A stretch of 49,592 bases of DNA from NCBI GenBank assembly GCA_010023045.1, contig RGJX01000006.1, forward strand, positions 1 through 49,592. Direction: 5' to 3'. Below are positions 20,380 through 29,162 of the stretch, piece after piece (positions within the stretch are counted from its first letter, which is position 1; each line of letters opens with the position of its first letter). The notes beneath the pieces are model-generated. The model saw only the letters and a list, made by a program, of their open reading frames with translations, was not told the origin of the DNA and did no database searches. The position numbers were made by a program, and so were the translations under genes. Origin of the DNA: Actinomycetota bacterium (GTDB taxonomy: Bacteria > Actinomycetota > Actinomycetes > Nanopelagicales > Nanopelagicaceae).

Positions 20380-21564
20380 CTAGATATTCAAGTTAATCGG
20401 ATTGAAGATATCGGCAAATAAGAGCAATAAAGTAAGAAATATCAGCAACGCTAAGACCACCACGGTAATCGGGGTCAGCTTTTCAACATCTACGGGTCCT
20501 GGAATTTCTTTTCCACGCATCCGATAAATCTTGTTTCGAGTTCCTTCATAAAGAGCAACCGCAATATGTCCCCCATCGAGCGGGAGTATTGGGACTAGAT
20601 TGAAGATTCCGACAAAAATATTGAGCGAAGCAACTAAAAGTAAGAATGTTGCAAGCTTTTCCCCAGAAGTTAGAACTCCGCTTGAGGCAGCTTCACCTGA
20701 GACTCTTGCTACGCCAACTATTCCTACCAAACCCTCGCCATCTCGCTCTTCACCTAGAAATGTCTGGCCAAACAAGGATGGAATTTGGGCAGGCAAACCA
20801 ACTAAAGCCTTAAGGGAGCCGGTAAAGAGATCTCTTGTGGCGGATGCTGATGAAGCGAGTCCTTCAATTGGATTCTCACGTACCTGACCAAACTCATTTA
20901 TTATTCCGAGGAATCCTCGCGCTTCACCATCAACAATTCTTGTTGCTGGAACTATGTTGATGTTTATCTCTTGGCCATCGCGAATAATTATCAGCGCTAA
21001 ATTTTTTCCGGCTGAGGCGCGCAAAATTGGGGTGATCTCTTCCCAATCCATATTCCTAACACCATTTACTCCGATGATTTCATCGCCTGGAAGTATTCCT
21101 GCGCTCTTGGCTGGTGAGATTGGATCGCTAGGTGTGCACTCGGCGCTCTTAGGAACACATGGGACGACTTGTGAGACGGTTGGTAGTACTTTTGAGACGC
21201 CGACGCCTGTGAAGAGAATGAATAGCAAGAAGAAACCAAGTACAAAGTGAAGGAAGGATCCCGCTCCGAGAACAACTAATTTCTCAGAAGTCTTAGCTCT
21301 ATAGAAAGCCCGTGGCTGGATATCAATCGGCAACTCTTCTCTCGGGGTCATCCCAGAAATCTTGCAATAACCACCAGCAGGAATCGCTTTTATGCCAAAC
21401 TCGGTCTCTCCTCGTTGCGTGGACCAGATGCGTTTTCCAAAACCGAGGAAGAACTCTGTGACCCGCATTCCGTAACGCTTTGCCGTTATGTAATGGCCGA
21501 ACTCATGCACCATTACTGAAAAGAGAAGCGCAGCGACAAAAGCTAAGACTCCAAGCAGACCCAC
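20380..21564 (-). CDS. Site-2 intramembrane zinc protease (Rip1/RseP type)
   Basis: 394 residues. The first helix carries the HEFGH zinc motif (His 20, Glu 21, His 24), a central PDZ domain (about 120-215) includes KSAGILPGDEIIGVNGV, and the C-terminal helix region carries NLVPILPLDGGHI with the third ligand Asp. About four membrane segments. Such proteases cleave anti-sigma factors and other single-pass proteins inside the membrane. GTG start with AGGAG upstream. It sits between dxr and ispG as in mycobacteria, where the gene is rip1. Confidence 0.93.
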   Translation of the reverse strand: MGLLGVLAFVAALLFSVMVHEFGHYITAKRYGMRVTEFFLGFGKRIWSTQRGETEFGIKAIPAGGYCKISGMTPREELPIDIQPRAFYRAKTSEKLVVLGAGSFLHFVLGFFLLFILFTGVGVSKVLPTVSQVVPCVPKSAECTPSDPISPAKSAGILPGDEIIGVNGVRNMDWEEITPILRASAGKNLALIIIRDGQEININIVPATRIVDGEARGFLGIINEFGQVRENPIEGLASSASATRDLFTGSLKALVGLPAQIPSLFGQTFLGEERDGEGLVGIVGVARVSGEAASSGVLTSGEKLATFLLLVASLNIFVGIFNLVPILPLDGGHIAVALYEGTRNKIYRMRGKEIPGPVDVEKLTPITVVVLALLIFLTLLLLFADIFNPINLNI

Positions 21565-21572
21565 TTAATCTC

Positions 21573-22709
21573 CTATTTCTGCGTCAGCAACTCGGTAGCG
21601 ACGCGGCGCGCATCATTCTCGATAGCGGTGACATCAGCTAGATCACGTAACTTCTCGGGGGCCCCCGAGTTTAGTTTTGCCATTGTTCGCTCAATCGTAT
21701 CCACAATATCTGTGAATGAAATTCGCTCGCTCAAAAACGCATCAACTGCAACCTCATTCGCTGCGTTAAATATCGCAGTGAAAGATCCCCCGAGAGCGCC
21801 ACTTCTTCGAGCCAAGGCAACACTTGGGAATCTTGCTTCATCAATTGGTTGAAATTCCCAGCTATGTGCCTTACTCCAATCAATCGCCGGCATCGACCCG
21901 GCCGTTCGATCTGGATATGAAAGAGCATAAGCAATCGGCCCCTTCATGTTGGGCGGTGAAGCCTGGGCGATAGTAGAACCATCTACAAACTCAACCATCG
22001 AATGCACTACTGATTGTGGATGTATTACGGCATCAATCTTGGAATAAGGAATATCAAACAAATAGTGAGCTTCGATTATCTCTAACCCTTTATTGACCAA
22101 AGTCGCTGAATTTATCGTGACAACCGGACCCATCGACCAGGTCGGATGGGCTAGCGCATCTTTGACACTTACTTTGCTTAAATCTTTCCGCTCTCTAAAT
22201 GGTCCACCGCTGGCGGTAAGAATCACCTTGGATACATCTTCCACTCGGCCTGCGTGCATCGCTTGAAATAACGCTGAGTGTTCTGAATCAACGGGAATGA
22301 TTCGATCTCTTCCATGTGCCATTACGAGATCGCCACCAGCTACGAGTGACTCTTTATTTGCTAGTGCAACTTTATTTCCCACTTCAAGTGCGGAGAGCGT
22401 CGGTCCCAAGCCAATCGATCCAGTGATTGCATTTAGAACAACATCAGCTTGAAGCGCCGCAACTTCACGTCCCGCATTTGGGCCATCAATAACAGTGCAC
22501 TTAGGCAGCGCTTCCTTCAGCGCTATGCCATCCCCAGATGTTCCAACGACAGGAACATCAAATTTACGAGCCTGTTCGATCAGCAAACCAAGGTTATTTT
22601 CACCTGCTGATAGACCAACGACGCGGAACTTATCCGGATTCTGGGAAATTACCTCGAGAGCTTGTGTTCCAATAGACCCGGTCGAGCCCAAGATAACTAC
22701 ATCACGCAC
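21573..22709 (-). CDS. dxr: 1-deoxy-D-xylulose 5-phosphate reductoisomerase
   Basis: 378 residues. NADPH-binding GSTGSIGTQALEVI at the start, ALANKESLVAGGDLV, VDSEHSALFQAMHAG with the metal-binding Asp/Glu, TASGGPF, and HPTWSMGPVVTINSATLVNKG are all present. It converts DXP to MEP, the first committed MEP step. GTG start at 22709 gives MRDVVILGSTGS. No Shine-Dalgarno is evident, so the transcript may be leaderless; the promoter must lie in the 52-base gap shared with divergent gabT. Confidence 0.97.
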   Translation of the reverse strand: MRDVVILGSTGSIGTQALEVISQNPDKFRVVGLSAGENNLGLLIEQARKFDVPVVGTSGDGIALKEALPKCTVIDGPNAGREVAALQADVVLNAITGSIGLGPTLSALEVGNKVALANKESLVAGGDLVMAHGRDRIIPVDSEHSALFQAMHAGRVEDVSKVILTASGGPFRERKDLSKVSVKDALAHPTWSMGPVVTINSATLVNKGLEIIEAHYLFDIPYSKIDAVIHPQSVVHSMVEFVDGSTIAQASPPNMKGPIAYALSYPDRTAGSMPAIDWSKAHSWEFQPIDEARFPSVALARRSGALGGSFTAIFNAANEVAVDAFLSERISFTDIVDTIERTMAKLNSGAPEKLRDLADVTAIENDARRVATELLTQK

Positions 22710-22761
22710 TCGGTAATCATCTCAGAAACCGAAATATTCGCCGTAAAGATAGACTGCGCCA

Positions 22762-24102
22762 ATGAGTTCCGGCCCACACATTCCGCAAGAGCGCAAAGTT
22801 GTAACCGCTATCCCCGGACCAAAGTCACAAGAAGTCATAAAGCGCAGAAGCGAAGCGGTCTCAGCCGCACTTGGCATGGCTATCCCGGTCGTAGTTGAGA
22901 AAGCTGGCGGTGGCGTGATTGTCGATATCGACGGGAACTCCATTATCGATATGGGAGCTGGAATTGCGGTAGTTAACGTTGGAAACTCCGCTGATCGAGT
23001 TGTGAAAAATGTGAAAGAGCAAGTCGAAGCATTCACTCATACCTGCTTCATGATCGCTCCATATATGGGCTATATCGAAGTGTGCGAAGCCCTAAATCGA
23101 CTTACTCCAGGAACGCATAAGAAGAAATCAGCGCTATTCAATTCTGGCGCTGAAGCAGTCGAGAACGCTGTCAAGATTGCACGTAAATTCACCAAACGCC
23201 AAGCAGTAGTTGTCTTTGAACATGGCTATCACGGCCGCACAAACTTGACGATGGGAATGACTGCAAAGAACATTCCTTACAAAGATGGTTTTGGACCATT
23301 CACCCCTGAGATCTACCGAATGCCGATGGCTTATCCCTATCGCTGTGACTCCTGCTCAAGCTCTTGCGAAAACTCAGTCCTCAATAATGTTCTCCATAAA
23401 ATTGAAAAGGAAATTGGCGCTAAGAATGTTGCTTGTATTGTCATCGAACCAATTCTTGGTGAAGGCGGTTTCATAGTTCCTTGTAAAGGATTCTTACCGG
23501 GACTTGTTAAGTTCTGTAATGAGAATGGAATTCTCTTTGTTGCTGACGAAGTCCAAACAGGCTTTGCGCGAACTGGACAGATGTTTGCATGTGAAGATGA
23601 AGGAATCGTCCCTGACTTAATCACTACTGCTAAAGGAATTGCCGGCGGATTACCGCTTGCTGCTGTCACTGGCCGAGCAGACGTTATGGACTCGATTCAC
23701 GCCAGCGGATTGGGTGGAACCTTTGGCGGCTCCCCGATTGCCTGCGCAGCCGCACTTGGCGCAATCGCCACTATTGAAGAGGAGAAATTGGTAGACCGCG
23801 CTAGAGAGATCGGAAAAGTAATGTCCGATGCGCTTAATGCGATGAAGAAGAAATATCCAATTGTTGGCGACGTCCGTGGCCGAGGCGCAATGCAAGCTAT
23901 TGAACTAGTTAAGGCTGGAACTAAAGATCCAAATCCGGAAGCACAAGCTGCGATTATCAAGTACTGCCAACAAAAAGGCGTCTTGATTCTCTCTGCTGGA
24001 ACTTATGGAAATGTAATACGCCTAATCCCACCATTGGTAATCCCAGATCACCTTCTCAAGGAAGCTCTCGAAATCCTTGATGAGGCTATTTCTAAAGCTT
24101 AA
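22762..24102 (+). CDS. gabT: 4-aminobutyrate aminotransferase (class III)
   Basis: 446 residues, fold type I PLP enzyme. FNSGAEAVENAVKIAR binds phosphate, EHGYHGRTNLTMGMT is typical of GABA transaminases, FVADEVQTGFARTG contains the PLP-binding Asp, and the Schiff-base Lys is in TTAKGIAGGLPLAAVTG. It should move the amino group of GABA (or a related omega-amine) to 2-oxoglutarate, giving succinate semialdehyde. It faces the polyamine operon and overlaps speB by 4 bases at the 3' ends, so the pathway is split over two convergent transcripts. Confidence 0.92.
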   Translation: MSSGPHIPQERKVVTAIPGPKSQEVIKRRSEAVSAALGMAIPVVVEKAGGGVIVDIDGNSIIDMGAGIAVVNVGNSADRVVKNVKEQVEAFTHTCFMIAPYMGYIEVCEALNRLTPGTHKKKSALFNSGAEAVENAVKIARKFTKRQAVVVFEHGYHGRTNLTMGMTAKNIPYKDGFGPFTPEIYRMPMAYPYRCDSCSSSCENSVLNNVLHKIEKEIGAKNVACIVIEPILGEGGFIVPCKGFLPGLVKFCNENGILFVADEVQTGFARTGQMFACEDEGIVPDLITTAKGIAGGLPLAAVTGRADVMDSIHASGLGGTFGGSPIACAAALGAIATIEEEKLVDRAREIGKVMSDALNAMKKKYPIVGDVRGRGAMQAIELVKAGTKDPNPEAQAAIIKYCQQKGVLILSAGTYGNVIRLIPPLVIPDHLLKEALEILDEAISKA

Positions 24103-25097
24103 CGATCTAGCAGATTCCTAGTTGGTGAATAACTCTCACCGCTTCGCCGTTTAGCAATCGCACTTAAGGCTTCAAGCACTACTCGATTAGCAAGAATTGC
24201 AGTGATATCCGCTGAATCAAACGGCGGAGCTACCTCAACTACATCGATTCCCACGACGGGTAACTCCAAGCAGATTCTTCTTACTGATTCCAATAACTCT
24301 CTTGAAGTCATTCCGCCAGGTTCTGGCGTTCCAGTTCCGGGAGCCATTCCAGGATCTACCACATCGATATCAACAGATAAGAAAACTCCATCGCAACCAT
24401 CAGTCAAACGCGCAAAGGATTCATTTAAAACAGTATTTAGTCCACGGTGATGAATCTCAGTCATCTCGTAAGAGCGCATCCCTTGATCGCGCATCCAATT
24501 CAAAGTTACATCGTCCGGCCAATATCCACGAAGCCCGAGTTGTAGGAAGCGATCACCTCGCACGTATCCACTATCAATCAATCTTCGCATCGGTGTTCCA
24601 TGTCCGACGAGCGCGCCAAATTGGAGATCTCCAGTGTCTGCATGGGCATCAAAGTGAATCATCGAAATCTTGCCCTTACCGCGATGTTCAGCAATTCCCG
24701 CAACATCGGCCGAAGCAATTGAGTGATCACCACCAAGTACAACAGCAATCGCACCAGCTTTAGAGATCTTTTCGGTCGCCGTCTTCAATACCTTAAGTGA
24801 TTCTTCAAGGTTTCCGGGAGGCATCAATAAATCCCCGGCATCAAATACTTTAAGAGCCTTTAGGCCATCAATTCGAAGTGCTAGATGTGGGCGTTCACCA
24901 TCATGGGGAAGGTAATCCCCCATGCGAATCGCCTGTGGACCAAACTTGGCACCTGATCTATGCGAAGTACCACTATCAATTGGAGCGCCAACAATGATTA
25001 CATCGGCACCTTTGAAAGTTTCAGGCTTATCGAGATCACATGCGGGGATGCCGAGAAATGTGAAATTCGGGCCATACATATTTCCGATGTTGGTCAT
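24099..25097 (-). CDS. speB: Agmatinase-family ureohydrolase
   Basis: 332 residues of the arginase/agmatinase family. Manganese ligands are all visible: GGDHS, FDAHAD and SVDIDVVDP, followed by GTGTPEPGGMTSREL. It would hydrolyse agmatine to putrescine and urea; 4-guanidinobutyrate is an alternative substrate and would yield GABA directly. ATG 25097 overlaps the original potC stop as ATGA, the expected operon junction. In this sequence the frame also continues upstream into potC because of the potC lesion, giving a 582-residue fused frame starting at 25847. Confidence 0.88.
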   Translation of the reverse strand: MTNIGNMYGPNFTFLGIPACDLDKPETFKGADVIIVGAPIDSGTSHRSGAKFGPQAIRMGDYLPHDGERPHLALRIDGLKALKVFDAGDLLMPPGNLEESLKVLKTATEKISKAGAIAVVLGGDHSIASADVAGIAEHRGKGKISMIHFDAHADTGDLQFGALVGHGTPMRRLIDSGYVRGDRFLQLGLRGYWPDDVTLNWMRDQGMRSYEMTEIHHRGLNTVLNESFARLTDGCDGVFLSVDIDVVDPGMAPGTGTPEPGGMTSRELLESVRRICLELPVVGIDVVEVAPPFDSADITAILANRVVLEALSAIAKRRSGESYSPTRNLLDR

Positions 25098-25847
25098 GAC
25101 TTCTTTCTTTGGCGGCTTACAACTTGACCAACTATAACGATGATTAGCGCGATGAAAAACATTGCGCTTCCAATCACATTTGCTTCTGGCGGAATTCCAC
25201 GGGCTGATGAGAGAGAAGGCAAGTAGCGCTGCGCCTGCGATACCCGGCATCACTAATGGAAGCGTTACGTAGCGGAAGGTTTCGCGTTCGTTTGCATAGA
25301 GATCCATCGCAGCTTGTTCTAGGCGTGGATCCAAACTTGCGATACGAGCTTTGACGGTCACAACGACGAAGGAGATACAGAACATCACATGGGCAATCAC
25401 GATGGTCCAGAATCCTGGACTAACTCGAAGATTAAGGAACATCGCAAGAAGTGATGCACCAAGAACCACTTCAGGTGTGGCCATCGGCAAGAAGATAAGC
25501 AAATTAGTTGTGCTCCGGCCCTTGAACTTATGTCTTCCGAGTGCAAAAGCGATCATTGTTCCCAAGATTGTGGCCGCCACAGTGGAGAGGATTCCGATCT
25601 GGAGCGAATTGACTACAGCTGAACAGACTTGGGGCGCACCACATGGGTTCTTCCAGTTATCAAGAGTGAAGCCCTGCCAGATTAGATTGCTCTTTCCAGC
25701 GTCGTTAAATGAAAATGCAAAGGTATATGCGACCGGAATGAATAGATAAATGAAGGCAAGGCCTGCGTAAATACGGATTAAATTGCGGGAGATCCATCGC
25801 TTTGCTCGGTGTGAGAGCGATGGCATCGGGATAGCTGTAGTTGTCAT
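25094..25847 (-). CDS. potC: Spermidine/putrescine ABC permease PotC, frame broken near 25205
   Basis: The start (25847) through about 25210 encodes a normal PotC: N-terminal helix with IRIYAGLAFIYLFIPVAYTF, the permease EAA-like loop MDLYANERETFRYVTLPL and LLAFSL. Families then continue with a segment like SLDDF...; here the frame switches to unrelated residues. The proper C-terminus is found in another frame: RGIPPEANVIGSAMFFIALI, ending with a TGA that overlaps the speB ATG. About 70-85 bp, not a multiple of three, appear lost, removing part of one helix-loop. The shifted frame reads straight into speB. Transporter function would be lost if the lesion is real. Confidence 0.85.
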
Positions 25848-26746
25848 ACGAGCTCATCCGTATTAGTTCTGCGGATATAGAGAGTGACGAGTATCAGAAT
25901 TGTGGCCATCAAGGTGAATGAGAGAGCAGCAGCGGTTGGATAATCAACAACGGCGAAGAATCGTGATTCGATGACGTTACCGATCATTCTTGTATTTGGA
26001 TTACCGAGAATTGCAGCATTTATGTAATCGCCGGCCGCTGGAATAAAGGTAAGAAGGGTTCCAGCTACTACGCCAGGAAGTGAGAGTGGAACAGTGACTT
26101 TTCTAAAGGTGGTAAATGCATTTGCGTACAGATCACCTGATGCTTCAAGAGTTCTTGGGTCAATTCGTTCGAGGCTTGCGTAAAGCGGCAGAGTCATAAA
26201 CGGGAGGAAGTTATAGGTAAGTCCAGATACAACAGCAAACGGAGTGGATGTGAGGCGCATGGATTCATCAACAAATGGAAGAAGTTTCAGCGTTGAAACT
26301 ATCGGTCCTTCATCTCCGAGGATCTGGGTCCATGCAACGGTTCTTAGTAGGAATGATGTAAAAAAGGGCGCGACGACTAACACAAGGAGAATGTTTCGAT
26401 ACTTTCCAGATTTGAAGGCAATCATGTAGGCAAGTGGATACGCAATTGCTAGCGCAAGAATTGTTGCCAGAGCGGCATAGATGAATGACCTGATGTATTG
26501 CTCTTGATTAGCCTGGAAAGCGTCGATGTAGTTAGCGAATCGGAGCTCTTGTACATAAGTGCCGATCTGAGCGCCTTCTGGGCGGACCATGGTTGAGGTA
26601 CTTGCAAGTGAAATAATTGGAAATATAAAGAAAGTAATTAACCAGATTAGCCCGGGGGCGAGAAGTAAATATGGAGTCCAGGATTTCGATTTAATACCGC
26701 TCTTTGGGCCGGAGCTAGTTCCGGTAGCGGTATGTAGGAAAGCCAT
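25844..26746 (-). CDS. potB: Spermidine/putrescine ABC transporter permease PotB
   Basis: 300 residues with six membrane helices and the inner-membrane permease signature EASGDLYANAFTTFRKVTVP, where the ATPase docks. WTPYLLLAPGLIWLITFF is the first helix; PAAGDYINAAILGNPNTRMI is typical of PotB. It pairs with PotC to form the channel of the polyamine importer. It starts 5 bases after potA and overlaps potC by ATGA. Confidence 0.93.
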   Translation of the reverse strand: MAFLHTATGTSSGPKSGIKSKSWTPYLLLAPGLIWLITFFIFPIISLASTSTMVRPEGAQIGTYVQELRFANYIDAFQANQEQYIRSFIYAALATILALAIAYPLAYMIAFKSGKYRNILLVLVVAPFFTSFLLRTVAWTQILGDEGPIVSTLKLLPFVDESMRLTSTPFAVVSGLTYNFLPFMTLPLYASLERIDPRTLEASGDLYANAFTTFRKVTVPLSLPGVVAGTLLTFIPAAGDYINAAILGNPNTRMIGNVIESRFFAVVDYPTAAALSFTLMATILILVTLYIRRTNTDELV

Positions 26747-26750
26747 CTAA

Positions 26751-27878
26751 CTACTCGTCGTCGTCTAGATCAGCGCCGGCATTTACATCTTGGGCGCCAT
26801 CAAGTCCAAAGGTATGTTCTGGATCCCACTCAAGTGAGACCTTATCCCCCACTCGAAGGTCATGAAGTCCTTCATCATTCTGTTCAAACACAACAAGTTC
26901 TAGATCCCAAGGCGTGCGGACTAGATACTGCGTGGACGTTCCAACGAATGAGCGATCAGTAACTACGCAATCTTTAATTGAGTTGATTCCTTTATCGTCG
27001 AGCCGCAACTTTTCAGGACGGACGCCAAGAAGTATTGAATCATTTTCAGTTGAAACTCTTGATAATGGAATTTCAAAGGTATGGCCTTTGGCAGTGACTA
27101 CTGCTTTTCCGCCCGCGCGGGATTGGACCTTTGCTTTGATTAAATTGCATTGGCCAAGGAAATTTGCAACGAATGCGGTGCGGGGTGCTTCGTAAAGATC
27201 AGTCGCGGACCCCATCTGTTCGATCTTGCCTTGATTCATTACGGCAATAGTGTCGGCCATCGTCATCGCTTCTTCTTGGTCGTGGGTGACGTGGATGAAG
27301 GTGATACCAACTTCCATTTGGATTCGTTTCAATTCGATCTGCATCTGGCGACGGAGCTTTAGGTCAAGCGCTCCAAGTGGTTCATCGAGAAGCAGAACTT
27401 CAGGGCGATTTACGATTGCGCGCGCTACGGCAATGCGCTGTTGTTGTCCGCCAGAAAGTTGGCCAGGTTTGCGTTCTGCGAGATGGCCTAATTCAACCAG
27501 GGCGAGCGCCTTATCTACTTCAGCTTTAACATCTTTAATTCCGCGACGACGTAGGCCGAATGCGACGTTCTCAAAGATAGTTAGATGGGGAAAGAGCGCG
27601 TAGTTTTGAAAGACAGTATTTACATTCCGGCGATATGGTTTTTGGGTAGTGATGTCAGTTTCGCCAATATGAATAGTGCCTTGTGAAGGCTCTTCAAGGC
27701 CCGCAATCATGCGAAGCGTGGTGGTCTTTCCGCATCCTGATGGTCCAAGTAGAGCAAAGAATGAACCATCAGGAACGGTCAAAGAGAGATCATCGACAGC
27801 TTTGAAATCTCCGTAGAACTTTGAGATCCGGTTTAAGACTAGATCACCAGTATCTTGCGATACTTTCTGGTTAGCCAT
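26751..27878 (-). CDS. potA: Spermidine/putrescine ABC transporter ATP-binding protein PotA
   Basis: 375 residues. Walker A GPSGCGKTT, Q-loop VFQNYALFPH, signature LSGGQQQR, Walker B VLLLDEPLGALD and the switch His (IHVTHDQEEAMT) are all intact; the C-terminal third is a TOBE domain (LLGVRPEKLRLDD). It powers polyamine uptake from the inner face of the membrane. An acidic tail ends the protein. It lies 15 bases after potD and is co-transcribed with potB. Confidence 0.95.
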   Translation of the reverse strand: MANQKVSQDTGDLVLNRISKFYGDFKAVDDLSLTVPDGSFFALLGPSGCGKTTTLRMIAGLEEPSQGTIHIGETDITTQKPYRRNVNTVFQNYALFPHLTIFENVAFGLRRRGIKDVKAEVDKALALVELGHLAERKPGQLSGGQQQRIAVARAIVNRPEVLLLDEPLGALDLKLRRQMQIELKRIQMEVGITFIHVTHDQEEAMTMADTIAVMNQGKIEQMGSATDLYEAPRTAFVANFLGQCNLIKAKVQSRAGGKAVVTAKGHTFEIPLSRVSTENDSILLGVRPEKLRLDDKGINSIKDCVVTDRSFVGTSTQYLVRTPWDLELVVFEQNDEGLHDLRVGDKVSLEWDPEHTFGLDGAQDVNAGADLDDDE

Positions 27879-27893
27879 CCGGAGCTAGTCCGT

Positions 27894-29096
27894 TTAGTTT
27901 CCGATTGCTTCGTCGAAGGCAGCCTGGAAGTTGGTCTGCTCATCGGCGGTAAGCGCACGGAAGACTTTCACCTTTGAAAGAGTTTCCGCATCAGGGAAGA
28001 TGAATGGGCTGGCGGCCAATTCTGGATCGATCTTCTCGAGCTCAGGTTGGGCAGCTTCTACCGGACAGATGTAGTTCACATATGCCGCAACTTCCGCAGC
28101 AACTGCTGGGTCGTAGTAGTGATTCATCAAAAGCTCGGCGTTCTTCTTATGAGTGGAGGTAGAAGGAACGAGCATGTTGTCTGACCACAATGTTCCACCA
28201 GATTCTGGGATAGCGAAGTCAAACTTGCCATCATTTTCCGACTTCAAAATGAAGAGATCGCCAGACCATCCGATAACAGCGACCGCGTCACCATTAACTA
28301 GATCTTCGGAGTAAGAGTTTCCTCGAACCTTACGGATAAAGCCATCCGCAATCTTGCCCTTTAGGAAGTCGATTGCATTCATATACTGATCTTCAGTAAA
28401 TGGACCAGATGGATCTACGCCCTGGTACTGCAAGATCACTCCGATTGTGTCGCGGAGTTCTGAGAGAACTACTACGCGACCTTTATTGGCAGGGGCAAAT
28501 AGATCTTCCATGGTGCGAACGCCTTTTGGAATCTTTTGAACATTCCAGCCAAAGCCAGCAAATCCTGATTGCCAGGTAAGTGAGTAGTTACGGCCTGGGT
28601 CGAATCCAACGTTCGCTAGAACTTCGCGGATGTTTCCCTTATTTGGGATATTCGCAGCGTCTAGTTCTTGGGCGTAGCCCTGTTCAATAAAGCGGGCCGC
28701 CATCCAATCCGTTGGGGTGACGATGTCGTAACCAATATCTGAGCCGATTGCGAGTTGGCCTTGAACTTTTCCATAGAAGGAATTGTTATCGTCGATATCT
28801 TCTGTGTAGGTGACTGTTATTCCAGTAGCACTTTCAAATTGCTGGAGGGTCGGATAAACCTTTGCATCCTCATCGAAATCTAAATAAAGCGGCCAATTAG
28901 CCCAGCGAACAATCTTCTCGGTATCACTAACATCAACGATGCCAGCGCCTTCGGTTTCAGATCCACCGGTGCCGCATGCAGCGAGCGTTCCAGCTCCGAC
29001 AACAGCGCCAGCTCCTACGAGAAGTGAGCGACGAGTTAGTTGGGCGCGAATCAGCGCACGAGTCTCAGGGGCAAGCGATTCGATATCTCTTTTCAT
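27894..29096 (-). CDS. potD: Polyamine-binding lipoprotein PotD
   Basis: 400 residues of a periplasmic-binding-type protein. The N-terminus has a twin-Arg stretch TRRSLLVGAG and a lipobox LAAC near residue 41, so it is probably exported by Tat and lipid-anchored outside the membrane. WANWPLYLDFDED and YDIVTPTDWMAARFIEQGYA are typical of PotD/PotF, including the Trp and Asp residues that hold polyamine. I choose ATG 29096; a TTG one codon earlier is less likely. It captures putrescine or spermidine for PotABC. Confidence 0.93.
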   Translation of the reverse strand: MKRDIESLAPETRALIRAQLTRRSLLVGAGAVVGAGTLAACGTGGSETEGAGIVDVSDTEKIVRWANWPLYLDFDEDAKVYPTLQQFESATGITVTYTEDIDDNNSFYGKVQGQLAIGSDIGYDIVTPTDWMAARFIEQGYAQELDAANIPNKGNIREVLANVGFDPGRNYSLTWQSGFAGFGWNVQKIPKGVRTMEDLFAPANKGRVVVLSELRDTIGVILQYQGVDPSGPFTEDQYMNAIDFLKGKIADGFIRKVRGNSYSEDLVNGDAVAVIGWSGDLFILKSENDGKFDFAIPESGGTLWSDNMLVPSTSTHKKNAELLMNHYYDPAVAAEVAAYVNYICPVEAAQPELEKIDPELAASPFIFPDAETLSKVKVFRALTADEQTNFQAAFDEAIGN

Positions 29097-29162
29097 CAAT
29101 CTACTTTCTTCTCTAGTAGGGCTACTGACCGGGGAAGTGCGGGAAATCTATCAGGCAAACTC

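Noticed and set aside
24099-25847. A genuine evolutionary permease-agmatinase fusion
   Set aside because: The linker is an out-of-frame reading of the normal PotC C-terminus, which is still present with its own stop overlapping the speB start.
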